A DNA stretch of 9,457 nucleotides from Oscillospiraceae bacterium (GCA_031282605.1 JAITDK010000224.1:1-9457); one strand, 5' to 3'. Positions 1-7,333 are shown, counted from the stretch's first letter. A program made the numbers and translations. The notes: generated by a model not told the origin, from the sequence alone.

Positions 1-2
1 TG

Positions 3-461
3 GATCAGCTCAATGACAACATCGACGCAACACTCAGCGCCGAACCGGGTCATCTCACCGCCGTCGATATGGCGGTGTTCGACAAGGCGCGCTCCTCTAT
101 CACGGATGCGAACCGCGTGCGCTGCACCGGCTGCGCATACTGTTTGCCGTGCCCCAAGGGCGTGAATATCCCCGGCTGTTTCGCCGCGTATAACATGACA
201 TACGGGGTGTCTTACTTCGATGGGTTCAAGAATTATCTTACGACCGTCGGCGTGTCCGACCCCAATCATTATTCCGGCGCGCGGAATTGCGTCGGCTGCG
301 GCGTGTGCGTCAAGAAGTGTCCGCAGTCTATCGCGATACCGGACGAGTTGAGACGCGTTGCGCGCCGGATAGATTTCCCGTTCATGCTGCCCGCCGTCCG
401 ACTGTTTTTCGGTCGTGGTAAGAGGGATAAAAAACGAACCGGGAACGCGGCGAACGGCTGA
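3..461 (+). CDS. Aldo/keto reductase with C-terminal 4Fe-4S domain (5' partial)
   Basis: This is the C-terminal end of a protein; the frame is open to the window edge and its true start lies upstream. The visible 152 residues contain two cysteine clusters. The first is C-x2-C-x2-C-x2-C-P (cysteine codons at 123, 132, 141 and 150), and the second is C-x2-C-x2-C-x3-C-P (codons from 288 to 320). Together they would hold two 4Fe-4S clusters. The pattern CTGCAYCLPCPKGVNIPG is characteristic of the iron-sulfur aldo/keto reductases (COG1453 type), where an N-terminal TIM barrel does NAD(P)H-linked carbonyl chemistry and the ferredoxin-like tail passes electrons. The stretch before the first cluster fits the last barrel helices. 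The C-terminus is basic. A Gfo/Idh/MocA gene follows after 38 bases, so the two are probably cotranscribed. The substrate is unknown, and the barrel with its catalytic tetrad is outside the window. Confidence 0.88.
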   Translation, partial: DQLNDNIDATLSAEPGHLTAVDMAVFDKARSSITDANRVRCTGCAYCLPCPKGVNIPGCFAAYNMTYGVSYFDGFKNYLTTVGVSDPNHYSGARNCVGCGVCVKKCPQSIAIPDELRRVARRIDFPFMLPAVRLFFGRGKRDKKRTGNAANG

Positions 462-499
462 TATCGGTATTGTATTAGTCAATAATAGGAGGGATCACT

Positions 500-1561
500 A
501 TGTCTCTAACCAAAACAGCCATCATTGGCTGCGGCACCATCGGCACTAGCGCGCATATGCCTGGTTATAAAGCCGCGTCCGACATCGCCGAGATCAAGTA
601 TTTCGTCGACATCCTGCCCGACCGCGCAAAAAAACTGCGCGACGACTACGGCAAGGGCGAGGCGCTGACCGACTACCGGGATATCCTGAGCGATCCGGAG
701 CTTGAATGCGTATCCGTCTGCACGCCCAACTATTCGCACGCGCCGATCACGATCGACCTGCTCAAGGCCGGAAAGCACGTCCTGTGCGAGAAACCCGCCG
801 CCGTCAACGCGAAAATCGCCGCGGACATGCAGCGCGCTGCGGACGAATCCGGCAAGATTCTCAACATAGGCGTATGCAACCGCTTCAATACCGCCGTGTG
901 CAAGCTGGAGCGGCTGATCGCGTCCGGCAAGTTGGGCGGCATATACCATATCGTGTGTAACTTCCGCGCGTACAGATCGATACCGGGCATGGGCGGGCCG
1001 TTCACAACGAAGTCCATGGCCGGCGGCGGCGTGCTGATCGACTGGGGTGTGCATTACCTAGACCTGATCCTCTACTGCGCGCAGGATCCGATCGTCAAGG
1101 CGGCCTCGGCGGCGACATACGCCAAGCTTGGCGCGAACATGAAGGACTATGTATTCACAAGCATGTGGGCCGGCCCGCCGGACTATTCGGGCGTCAATGA
1201 CGTGGAGGAGTTCGTGACCGGACTGGTGCGCACGGACGGCCCGACGATCAGCCTGAACGGCGCGTGGGCGCAGAATATCGGCGAGAGCGACACATACATC
1301 GACTTCCTCGGCGACAAGGGCGGCGCGCGGCTGAAGTACGGCGGCGACTTCACGCTGTACGGCACTCGGGACGGTATGCTGACAGAGACCAAGTATCAGT
1401 TCACGAAGGAGAACATGTACGACGAGGAGATCCGCGACTTCATACTCAAATCAAAGGATGGGATAAAAACCAAGGCCAACATCGATCAAGCCATCAAGAC
1501 GTCGCGCCTGATGGATATGCTGTACGAATCCGCCGCGCTGGGCCGCGAAGTCACCGCTTAA
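500..1561 (+). CDS. Gfo/Idh/MocA family oxidoreductase
   Basis: The product is a 353-residue NAD(P)-dependent oxidoreductase of the glucose-fructose oxidoreductase / inositol dehydrogenase family, cytosolic. The N-terminal Rossmann fold shows the dinucleotide loop GCGTIG at residues 10-15. The family signature EKP is at 97-99 after the typical KAGKHVLC strand; its lysine is catalytic in characterised members. The C-terminal alpha/beta domain carries GGGVLIDWGVHYLD (175-188), with D181 and H185 as the usual substrate-site Asp and His. Length is normal for the family. The start is set by a strong AGGAGGG at 487-493, six bases before the ATG. It sits between an Fe-S aldo/keto reductase and a DUF445 gene on the same strand. 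The substrate is probably a cyclic sugar, inositol or sugar derivative but cannot be read from sequence. Confidence 0.93.
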   Translation: MSLTKTAIIGCGTIGTSAHMPGYKAASDIAEIKYFVDILPDRAKKLRDDYGKGEALTDYRDILSDPELECVSVCTPNYSHAPITIDLLKAGKHVLCEKPAAVNAKIAADMQRAADESGKILNIGVCNRFNTAVCKLERLIASGKLGGIYHIVCNFRAYRSIPGMGGPFTTKSMAGGGVLIDWGVHYLDLILYCAQDPIVKAASAATYAKLGANMKDYVFTSMWAGPPDYSGVNDVEEFVTGLVRTDGPTISLNGAWAQNIGESDTYIDFLGDKGGARLKYGGDFTLYGTRDGMLTETKYQFTKENMYDEEIRDFILKSKDGIKTKANIDQAIKTSRLMDMLYESAALGREVTA

Positions 1562-1589
1562 GCGGCGGCGCGGCGGGCATACTGATAGT

Positions 1590-2501
1590 ATGAATTGGCA
1601 ATGGCTGATCGATCCCGGCGTGGGCGCGGTGATCGGATACATCACCAATGATATCGCCGTGCGGATGCTCTTTCGTCCGCGCGAACCGAAATACCTGTTT
1701 GGGCGGCAGCTGCCGTTCACGCCAGGCCTGATACCGAAGAGCCGCTACCGGCTCTCTCAGGCCGTGGGCGGGCTGGTCGGTTCCGAGCTGCTAAGCGGCG
1801 AGGTGCTTCAGCGCGCGCTTCTGTCCGACGCGATGCGCGAGCGGATCAGCCGCGCCATTGACGAGCTGTGCGAAAACGCGGCGCGCGACGAACGCGCCGC
1901 GCGCGAGCTTATCCCATCGACCATAGAGCCCGAAAAACTCGAGGCCCAGATAGACGGTATAATCAAGGCGCTCTCCTTGACGATGAGCGAGCGGCTGACC
2001 GCAAGCGGCTTTGAGACGACGCTGGCCGAGCAGGTCGTGGCCGATCTGCGCTCACGCATAACGACGACGCCGTTCGCGCCGCTGCGGCTATTCTGGGACG
2101 ATCGGTTCAGCAAGTCGATGTCTGACCGCCTGGCAAAGGCGATCAGCGACATGGTCAACGAACACGGCGCGCAATGGATCGAGACCCTTGTCAAAGGCGC
2201 GGTTAACGAATCCCTTGATACTACGGTCGCCGACTGGTATACTCGCGCCGAGCCATATGTTCCGCGCATCAAAGAAGCAGCTATGTCCGCCTATGAGCGC
2301 TTGGTTCGAGATCGTCTAGATCGCGCGCTGGAAGCGATCGATATCGGCGCGATACTCCGCGCGCATATCGACAGTCTCGACATGCGCGAGGTGGAGCGCA
2401 TGATCCTGGGCATAATGAAGCGTGAGCTGCGCGCGATCGTGTGGCTCGGCGCTCTGCTGGGCGCGCTGATGGGGATAACTAACGCTCTGATGCCGGGATA
2501 A
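1590..2501 (+). CDS. DUF445 family membrane protein
   Basis: The 303-residue product belongs to the DUF445 family (B. subtilis YheB type), whose molecular role is not established. The diagnostic N-terminal block is present: GYITNDIAVRMLFRPREPKY at about 16-35, then LPFTPGLIPKSR at about 41-52. A hydrophobic segment near 6-27 and a second at the C-terminus (about 279-300, WLGALLGALMGITNALM) suggest a membrane protein. The middle is a long charged helical region rich in Arg, Glu and Ala (about 60-270). A conserved-looking EVERMILGIMKRELRAI precedes the last membrane segment. It starts 28 bases after the Gfo/Idh/MocA stop; its ribosome binding site is weak (GGCGGG about 13 bases upstream), so it may depend on readthrough translation of the operon. 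The stop codon lies in the loop of the convergent hairpin. Confidence 0.9.
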   Translation: MNWQWLIDPGVGAVIGYITNDIAVRMLFRPREPKYLFGRQLPFTPGLIPKSRYRLSQAVGGLVGSELLSGEVLQRALLSDAMRERISRAIDELCENAARDERAARELIPSTIEPEKLEAQIDGIIKALSLTMSERLTASGFETTLAEQVVADLRSRITTTPFAPLRLFWDDRFSKSMSDRLAKAISDMVNEHGAQWIETLVKGAVNESLDTTVADWYTRAEPYVPRIKEAAMSAYERLVRDRLDRALEAIDIGAILRAHIDSLDMREVERMILGIMKRELRAIVWLGALLGALMGITNALMPG

Positions 2502-2518
2502 AGGGCGTCAGAGCGTTA
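2480..2518. terminator. Convergent hairpin, putative bidirectional terminator
   Basis: The arms TAACGCTCTGA (2480-2490) and TCAGAGCGTTA (2508-2518) are perfectly complementary over 11 bp. The stem can be extended inward by a T·G pair and GCC/GGC, giving about 15 pairs and a 9-base loop. The DUF445 stop codon lies in the loop, and the converging aldo/keto reductase gene ends three bases after the right arm. Neither side has a good U-tract, so intrinsic termination is inferred mainly from position and stem strength. Confidence 0.6.
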
Positions 2519-2521
2519 TAG

Positions 2522-3433
2522 TCAGGCAGAACGCACCCCCACCTTCTCGGGCGTGAATATCGGCCATTCTCTTACTTTCTCGGCCTCTGTCCTCAGCATA
2601 ATCGCATCGACCTCGGCGAACGGTTCGTCGATAACCTCGTTGATGTTCCTTAGCATGAACTCAAAGTGCGCAAAATTCCCGGGAGGGATCAGCGTCGCCG
2701 CGCCCATGCTTATCGCGCGCTTCATCGACGCAACCCCCAGCGCTTCCTGGTGCGCGTCGCCCAGGAAGAACGGCTTGCACCACGATTTCGGATATGGCCC
2801 GCGAGCCTCTCCGTTCAGCCACGCGCGGTGAATCAGCGTCTTCATCGCCAGCAGACCATAGCCGTCCTTCTTCGAGCGCTCGGCTACGCGTTCGCCCCAT
2901 CCGATGTTATACCCCATCGAAAACTGGAACGGGAACAATACCGTGTCGAACGGGAACGCGTCCAGGCACATCATCGCCAGATCCTCGTTATGCGTCGAGA
3001 ACCCAATGTTGCGGATTAACCCCTCGCGCTTGGCCCATACCAGCGTTTCAATCACGCCGTCAGAACCGAACGCGGCGTCGTAATCCTCCTGCGTGGACAT
3101 CGCGTGCATCTGGTATACGTCAAAATGATCCGTGCGCAGCAACTTGAGCGACTCCAGCATCAGCTTCTTCGCACCGTCCTTTGTGCGCTCCATCGTCTTG
3201 CACGCCAGAAAAACGCCCTTGCGGAACGGTTCCAACGCCGGGCCAAGCCGCTCCTGTGCGTTGCCGTACGTCGGCGCAACGTCGAAATAGTTAACACCGC
3301 TGTCTATCGCGGATTCCACAAACCGTCCCGCGTCCTCCGGCGTTTCGTCCGTGTTGATAATCCCGCCGAACGTTACCGCGCTGATCGTAAGCCCTGTCTT
3401 CCCAAGAGTCCTCTTCGGAATAGCCTTGCTCAT
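2522..3433 (-). CDS. Aldo/keto reductase, no Fe-S domain
   Basis: The product is a 303-residue NAD(P)H-dependent TIM-barrel oxidoreductase of the aldo/keto reductase superfamily. The catalytic tetrad is visible: D51 and Y56 in FDVAPTYGNAQERLG, K79 in LACKTMERT, and H110 in VYQMHAM. The N-terminal KRTLGKTGLTISAVTFGG is the usual opening strand pair. The C-terminal part has the cofactor-binding style GAATLIPPG around residues 245-255. Unlike the reductase at the left edge of the window, it has no cysteine clusters after the barrel. The start is supported by AAGGAGG (3438-3444 on the complement), though the spacing to ATG is only 4 bases. It is the last gene of the minus-strand run, 39 bases after the LarA-like gene, which suggests a shared pathway. 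The likely substrate is a sugar- or hydroxy-acid-derived carbonyl, by context only. Confidence 0.92.
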   Translation of the reverse strand: MSKAIPKRTLGKTGLTISAVTFGGIINTDETPEDAGRFVESAIDSGVNYFDVAPTYGNAQERLGPALEPFRKGVFLACKTMERTKDGAKKLMLESLKLLRTDHFDVYQMHAMSTQEDYDAAFGSDGVIETLVWAKREGLIRNIGFSTHNEDLAMMCLDAFPFDTVLFPFQFSMGYNIGWGERVAERSKKDGYGLLAMKTLIHRAWLNGEARGPYPKSWCKPFFLGDAHQEALGVASMKRAISMGAATLIPPGNFAHFEFMLRNINEVIDEPFAEVDAIMLRTEAEKVREWPIFTPEKVGVRSA

Positions 3434-3472
3434 GCCGCCTCCTTATATCCAGATCAATCTCTTGTGCAATCC

Positions 3473-4753
3473 TCAATCAGCCATCCATAGTCCCGCGCCT
3501 GGATGCCCGATATAGTAGAATAAATTTCCCTCCGAGTCCGTATACTCCCCATCCTCCAACGGTTTTGAGCGCGGATCAATACCAAGACGCGCGCAAGCGT
3601 CGGTATATGAACTGGACTTAAACCCAACCGACTCGATATCCTCCCTCGAGATGCGCTCCACGGCGTATGTCACTGTAAACAGCCCGTCAGTCGAACCGTT
3701 CATCATATGCGCCGCCGCGCCTTCATCATCGGCCAGGTCGGCCGAGGTTCGCATCGCCTCCAACGTCTCTCTCGTTCCGCGATAACCATACTTGCGTATC
3801 AGCTTGTCAACCGGTTCGCTCTCCCCGAAACCGCATACGCCGGGGGCCAGCACGGTCAGTTCGCCGCCCGGGGCGATCATCATACAAGTGCGGTATATCG
3901 CTTTGTTGCCCACCCACGTGGTTTTGTACGAGTCAGGCTCCATAAATGTCACAACACTATGGTACGCCTTAGGCATGTGATGGATGTTCAGCCGCGCGCT
4001 CTGTTCCGCCGCTTGCTCGAACAAACCCCGTCCCATCCCGATGTACAGCCCGTTTAGGCGCGGCGAACCCTCATATTCCGTGTTGACCGTCAGCATGTAC
4101 ATAAGCGGCATGCCCGATAGGAAACGCTCCTGCGCGTAGTGGAACAGCCTGCGCACGGGCGTGTCGGCCTTACCCAGCACCCCGCGCAAACCCGACGCCG
4201 CGCTGATCAGGTGTGTGCGCTGGATCATCCTAGGGCCGCCGCAGCCCACAAATATATTTTTGCTGTAGTTGGCCATGCCCGCCACCTCGTGCGGCACGAC
4301 CTGTCCCGGCGACACGACCAGCCCATACGCGGGATCGAGCAGCCGCCGATTTATCTCAACGTCGATCGGGTCGGAGAATAGTCCCTCCGTCGCTTCGTTT
4401 ACGAATGCGCCGGGTATCTCGCCCAGCTTCACTGTATCTTCGCGCCAGTTGTGATAGATCAGTTGATCCGGATCGACCGCGCCGCCGAACATCTCGCGAA
4501 CCTCATCCGCCGTCATCTCAGCGTGAGTGCCGAGCGTCGGCATCACGTCTACGTCGCAAAACTCGCTCAGCGTCTTAATGACGCGCGCCGCGATTCTCCC
4601 TATGCCGCTGAACGCGCGCGTCGAATCCGGCGGCAATACCAGCGCGCGCTTGATCTTTCCGGAGTAAGGCGTCAACGCCGACTCAATGGCGCGGTCGGCG
4701 GTCTCGCTTGATATACCTAGCAGGGACTCGTCAATGCTGATAATCGGTTCCAC
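3473..4753 (-). CDS. LarA-superfamily (DUF2088) nickel-pincer racemase/epimerase homolog
   Basis: The 426-residue product matches the lactate racemase LarA in length and key residues. DSTR (43-46) matches the DxTR loop that binds the cofactor phosphate. GTH (75-77) gives the first catalytic His. H155 in VVPHEVAGMANYSKN is followed ten residues later by K165, the spacing of LarA His174 and Lys184, where the Lys carries the pincer cofactor. H181, 16 residues after K165, matches nickel ligand His200. Characterised relatives racemise or epimerise the carbon bearing an alpha-hydroxyl of lactate, malate, hydroxyglutarate or aldonic acids by hydride transfer. The start is GTG (4751-4753), chosen for GAGGGG six bases upstream and because the previous gene stops 12 bases before. 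Cofactor synthesis genes larB/C/E are absent here. Substrate is unknown; context with a lactonase favours a sugar acid. Some distant members of this superfamily may have other chemistry. Confidence 0.87.
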   Translation of the reverse strand: MEPIISIDESLLGISSETADRAIESALTPYSGKIKRALVLPPDSTRAFSGIGRIAARVIKTLSEFCDVDVMPTLGTHAEMTADEVREMFGGAVDPDQLIYHNWREDTVKLGEIPGAFVNEATEGLFSDPIDVEINRRLLDPAYGLVVSPGQVVPHEVAGMANYSKNIFVGCGGPRMIQRTHLISAASGLRGVLGKADTPVRRLFHYAQERFLSGMPLMYMLTVNTEYEGSPRLNGLYIGMGRGLFEQAAEQSARLNIHHMPKAYHSVVTFMEPDSYKTTWVGNKAIYRTCMMIAPGGELTVLAPGVCGFGESEPVDKLIRKYGYRGTRETLEAMRTSADLADDEGAAAHMMNGSTDGLFTVTYAVERISREDIESVGFKSSSYTDACARLGIDPRSKPLEDGEYTDSEGNLFYYIGHPGAGLWMAD

Positions 4754-4765
4754 GCTCCACCCCTC

Positions 4766-5779
4766 TTACCGCGGGAAGCAAACGCATGTCGGCGCGGGTA
4801 TATCCGTCTTGGATACATATTCTAGACCCGTATCCGTCGTGCGGAATACAGTTATCTCGTGTGAACGTTCCAGCGCGGCGAGCACATAACGGCCATCCGG
4901 CGTGAACGCGGCGTCGCGCGGCCAATTCCCGCGTGCGTCGACAATAACGGGCGTCTCAAACCTACCATTAACCTTGCGTGAAACGGCCAGCGTATTCTCG
5001 CCGCGTATCGAACCGAGCAGCGTGGTTTTGTCCGGCGACAACCGGAGCGCGGCGGCCGTGTTTGCGGGATCGCCCATCGTCCGCGCGAAGGGCAGCCGCT
5101 GAACCAGTCTCGCTTTATCCGCGTAACCGCTGTATATCAGCGTCTCGCACGACATCTCGCCGATAACGGCCCATGTCGAATCGTTGATGGCCGTCATGTG
5201 ACGCGGACCTGTGCCCGGCGGCGTCTCAACCCCATACCCAGGCAGCGTGATGCGCCCGTTCTCCCTTGGGTAGAACCACACATGATCCGTACCCAAGTCG
5301 CACACGGCCAGGTACGACTCGCCGCTGGAAACTGGGCCGATAGGAACCGCGCAATGCGCGTGCGAGCATTCCTGCCGCGACTTGTTCACGCCTGAACCCC
5401 AATGCGCTATCCATTGCCCATCGCCCAACCCGCCGTTCGCCAGCGGATAAACACCCGCCTGACCCGTGAAGTAATTCGCTGTATACACATTGTCGTCGTC
5501 GAACGCGGCGTAACACGGCGCCAATCCGCCCGACGGTTTCTCGCCGATCGGCGTCAACGCGCCGTCAGGTTCAATACCATACAGCGCGACCGCGCTGTTC
5601 TCCCTGGATTCAAATACCGCCGCCAGTTTTTTTCCGTCACTGGCCAGGTATGACGCGTCCCGCGCCGGGTAGCTGCCTATAATCCTCGCCGTTCCCTCGC
5701 CGCTGATCTCGACGCGGTATATGCCCTCGCTGCCGTGACTTGAGTACGTACCTATGTACGCGTAAAAAATCTCGCTCAT
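4766..5779 (-). CDS. Lactonase-family seven-bladed beta-propeller protein
   Basis: The product (337 residues from the chosen start) resembles the 6-phosphogluconolactonase-like beta-propeller family (Pfam Lactonase; E. coli Pgl and B. subtilis YkgB type). Family marks are YIGTY at 8-12, NYFTG at 102-106, HAH at 140-142, CDLGTD at 160-165, GTGPRHM at 189-195, and a last-blade PRDAAFTPDGRYVLAALERS. Such enzymes hydrolyse sugar lactones to the open acid; some family members have no shown activity. No signal peptide is seen, so it is likely cytosolic. An in-frame ATG at 5812 would add 11 residues, but the ATG at 5779 has GGGGAG just upstream and begins exactly where the family fold begins, so I prefer it. 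The next gene (LarA-like) starts 12 bases after its stop. True substrate is not readable. Confidence 0.88.
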   Translation of the reverse strand: MSEIFYAYIGTYSSHGSEGIYRVEISGEGTARIIGSYPARDASYLASDGKKLAAVFESRENSAVALYGIEPDGALTPIGEKPSGGLAPCYAAFDDDNVYTANYFTGQAGVYPLANGGLGDGQWIAHWGSGVNKSRQECSHAHCAVPIGPVSSGESYLAVCDLGTDHVWFYPRENGRITLPGYGVETPPGTGPRHMTAINDSTWAVIGEMSCETLIYSGYADKARLVQRLPFARTMGDPANTAAALRLSPDKTTLLGSIRGENTLAVSRKVNGRFETPVIVDARGNWPRDAAFTPDGRYVLAALERSHEITVFRTTDTGLEYVSKTDIPAPTCVCFPR

Positions 5780-5835
5780 CCCGCTCCCCACAATCGTTAA
5801 TAGTTCTCTCATCTTACTCTCATATTACTCTGGTA

Positions 5836-7068
5836 TCATTCGAACACGATCTCGCCGCCTATCTCGTCGGATACAATCATCGATTCGCTCGGCGTCGTAT
5901 ATACGGTCGCTGTTGCGCTGCTATCGGCGGCAATCGACGAATCTCCGCGCAGTCCCTGCATCATCTCGACCTGCTCGCGCGTGTAGCCTTGCGCCTCGTT
6001 AAGGGCATCGATGCGCTGCGGCGGCAGCGGCGGGTTGCACGTCGAGCACGCGGACAGATGGCTGAACGTGGAGTCGCGCAGCTGTTCATAGCGCATAGCG
6101 CCTTTCAGCGGCAAGAATGTGCTGCGTACGCTGGGGCAGTTCTCGTCGGCGTGGTAGTAGCGCCCGCCGTCGGGGTTGTAGTACAGCGCAGTATCGGGAT
6201 CGGGATAATTCATGGGTCGCCCGTCGTCGTCCCAGACGATCAGTTTGGTGTTCATCTTCAGATTATCCCAGAGCCATTGCATGTTTATGCCCTCGGATGT
6301 CTTTACCCTTTGGGTGCGTATGCATCCGTGGCTGGCGCGCTGACCCAGATATGGTTCCGTCGTGGAGTAATCCTTCGTACCGTCAGCCGCCACAAGCGCC
6401 GGAACCAGATGCAACAGATCGCCGCCGTTGAACCGCAGCGCCAATTCACACCACAGGTTATCAGCCCAGAACCCGCCCGTCCAGCTGACGATCAGGTATT
6501 CGCCCGCCGCCGTTTCCTGATGGGGTTTGGCTTTGGTGGGCAATCCGGTTGACACCTTCAGCGTTGTGACCAATTGTCCGTTTGAGTACAGATACAGACG
6601 CTGGCTCTGCTTATCCACAACGATACCGTACAGCGCGGAGGGTGTCGCCTTCTTCAGCAGCGACGCGCGCACCCAACCCTGTATCAGGTCGTCGGTCATG
6701 TCGTAGCCTTCTATATACGCCCAATCGCCTGAGATATCCAGCACGTTCACCGATACCGACGATCCATACAGGAATCCTTCATACTGACCCTTCTTGACGC
6801 GTTCGCCGCCCGGCTTATCCAGCAGATATACCGGCGTTTGCGCGCCTGAATCCAGCACGGTCACTTCACGCGTCAGGTATCGCCATACGCGTTCCGGATC
6901 CTCCAGGTTGAAAAGCTCCCGATCGTTCCACCAGCTGTCGCCCGTATCAATGAATTCGTTATAATTCAACACTGTTGATGCTTGAATGCCCGTGCGGAGC
7001 GGGCAGCCCCACATCATTATCACGCACAATATGAACATTGCCACCTTATGAGGCGTCTCCCGCGCCAT
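5836..7068 (-). CDS. L,D-transpeptidase (YkuD domain) with SH3-like and Cys-rich C-terminal segments
   Basis: The 410-residue product is an exported peptidoglycan cross-linking enzyme. A hydrophobic signal segment spans residues 8-24; C22 is preceded by MWG, which is not a normal lipobox, so a lipoprotein is doubtful. Residues about 66-140 look like a bacterial SH3 (cell-wall binding) domain. The YkuD catalytic domain covers about 145-280: LYGIVVDKQSQRLYLY opens it, H220 is the upstream His, and SHGCIR (246-251) holds catalytic C249 and R251. The C-terminal part contains YYHADENC (304-311) and CSTC (341-344), so C311, C341 and C344 could form a metal or disulfide site. The last 60 residues are acidic, Ser/Thr-rich. 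AGGTGG lies five bases before the ATG. A long structured leader precedes it, and the lactonase gene follows after 56 bases on the same strand, so it may head the operon although its function is unrelated. Confidence 0.92.
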   Translation of the reverse strand: MARETPHKVAMFILCVIMMWGCPLRTGIQASTVLNYNEFIDTGDSWWNDRELFNLEDPERVWRYLTREVTVLDSGAQTPVYLLDKPGGERVKKGQYEGFLYGSSVSVNVLDISGDWAYIEGYDMTDDLIQGWVRASLLKKATPSALYGIVVDKQSQRLYLYSNGQLVTTLKVSTGLPTKAKPHQETAAGEYLIVSWTGGFWADNLWCELALRFNGGDLLHLVPALVAADGTKDYSTTEPYLGQRASHGCIRTQRVKTSEGINMQWLWDNLKMNTKLIVWDDDGRPMNYPDPDTALYYNPDGGRYYHADENCPSVRSTFLPLKGAMRYEQLRDSTFSHLSACSTCNPPLPPQRIDALNEAQGYTREQVEMMQGLRGDSSIAADSSATATVYTTPSESMIVSDEIGGEIVFE

Positions 7069-7085
7069 GAAACCACCTGCCTTCC

Positions 7086-7248
7086 GCTATACTGCCGACG
7101 CACAAAATCCGCGCCTCTTCGCGTGTCTTTTCGCCGCTCGCGCTGGTTCGTCCAGCCAGCGGGCATACAGCCCGTCTCCTTTCCCGCCTTAGAGAACGGC
7201 GAAACCACCGCGAATCTGCTGTGAATCCCATGAGTCAAGCAGTATAAC
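7086..7248 (-). promoter_or_regulatory. Structured 5' leader, riboswitch-like, of the L,D-transpeptidase gene
   Basis: Read on the minus strand, three nested long-range stems can form. P1 pairs 7248-7238 with 7096-7086 (11 pairs, two G·U). P2 pairs 7214-7209 (UUCGCG) with 7123-7118 (CGCGAA), perfect. P3 pairs 7204-7194 with 7139-7129 (11 pairs, one G·U). P2 and P3 are separated by an internal loop of GUGG opposite AGACA. Inside P3 are two local hairpins: CGGGC/GCCCG with a 5-base loop (7160-7174) and GCUGG/CCAGC with a 5-base loop (7142-7156). P1 closes immediately before the ribosome binding region (GGAAGG, 7085-7080), as in leaders that control translation or elongation. I could not match it to a known riboswitch class. 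The pairing is seen directly; the regulatory role is inferred. Confidence 0.55.
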
Positions 7249-7272
7249 TAACGATTCGCGTAGTAATCGTTA
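7249..7272. repeat. Inverted repeat near the L,D-transpeptidase promoter
   Basis: The arms TAACGATT (7249-7256) and AATCGTTA (7265-7272) are perfect 8-bp inverted repeats separated by 8 bases. With the -10 proposed at 7279-7284, transcription would begin at about 7272, so the repeat would be a hairpin at the very 5' end of the mRNA, just before P1 of the leader. It could equally be an operator for a dimeric regulator. Confidence 0.55.
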
Positions 7273-7278
7273 TCCCTA

Positions 7279-7306
7279 ATTGTATCAATCGCCGTATCTA
7301 TTACAA
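7279..7306 (-). promoter_or_regulatory. Putative sigma-A type promoter for the L,D-transpeptidase operon
   Basis: On the minus strand there is TTGTAA (7306-7301) as -35, a 16-base spacer, and TACAAT (7284-7279) as -10. The -35 has four and the -10 five of six consensus bases. It overlaps the T-tract of the terminator of the upstream gene. A second -10-like TATACT lies at 7246-7241, but that segment forms the P1 stem of the leader and has no good -35. Confidence 0.45.
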
Positions 7307-7333
7307 ACAAGGGGCGGCCTCAGGACCGTCCCT
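7300..7333 (-). terminator. Rho-independent terminator of the Gfo/Idh/MocA gene at 7352-8332
   Basis: On the minus strand, the stem AGGGACGGTC (7333-7324) pairs with GGCCGCCCCT (7319-7310), with one A/C mismatch, one G·U pair and the 4-base loop CTGA. It is followed by the T-rich TTGTTTGTAA (7309-7300). It lies 18 bases after the stop codon of the gene on that strand. Confidence 0.8.

Noticed and set aside
506..1054. A 182-codon minus-strand open frame opposite the first Gfo/Idh/MocA gene
   Set aside because: The plus strand carries the family signatures here; the antisense frame has no recognisable features and no ribosome binding site.
5740..6552. A 270-codon plus-strand open frame opposite the L,D-transpeptidase and lactonase genes
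   Set aside because: Its product is Arg/Ala-rich low-quality sequence with no motif, while the opposite strand encodes clear catalytic domains. It is an antisense shadow in G+C-rich DNA.
7020..7238. A 72-codon minus-strand frame covering the L,D-transpeptidase leader
   Set aside because: It lies in a different frame across strongly structured RNA and overlaps the start of the real gene. Its basic composition and lack of a good ribosome binding site make a leader peptide less likely than a structured RNA.
7086..7248. A known c-di-AMP (ydaO), T-box, cobalamin or lysine riboswitch
   Set aside because: I looked for the conserved core segments of these classes from memory and found no convincing match; GGUGG followed by UUUCGCC only superficially recalls a T-box. 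A covariance-model search is needed to be certain.
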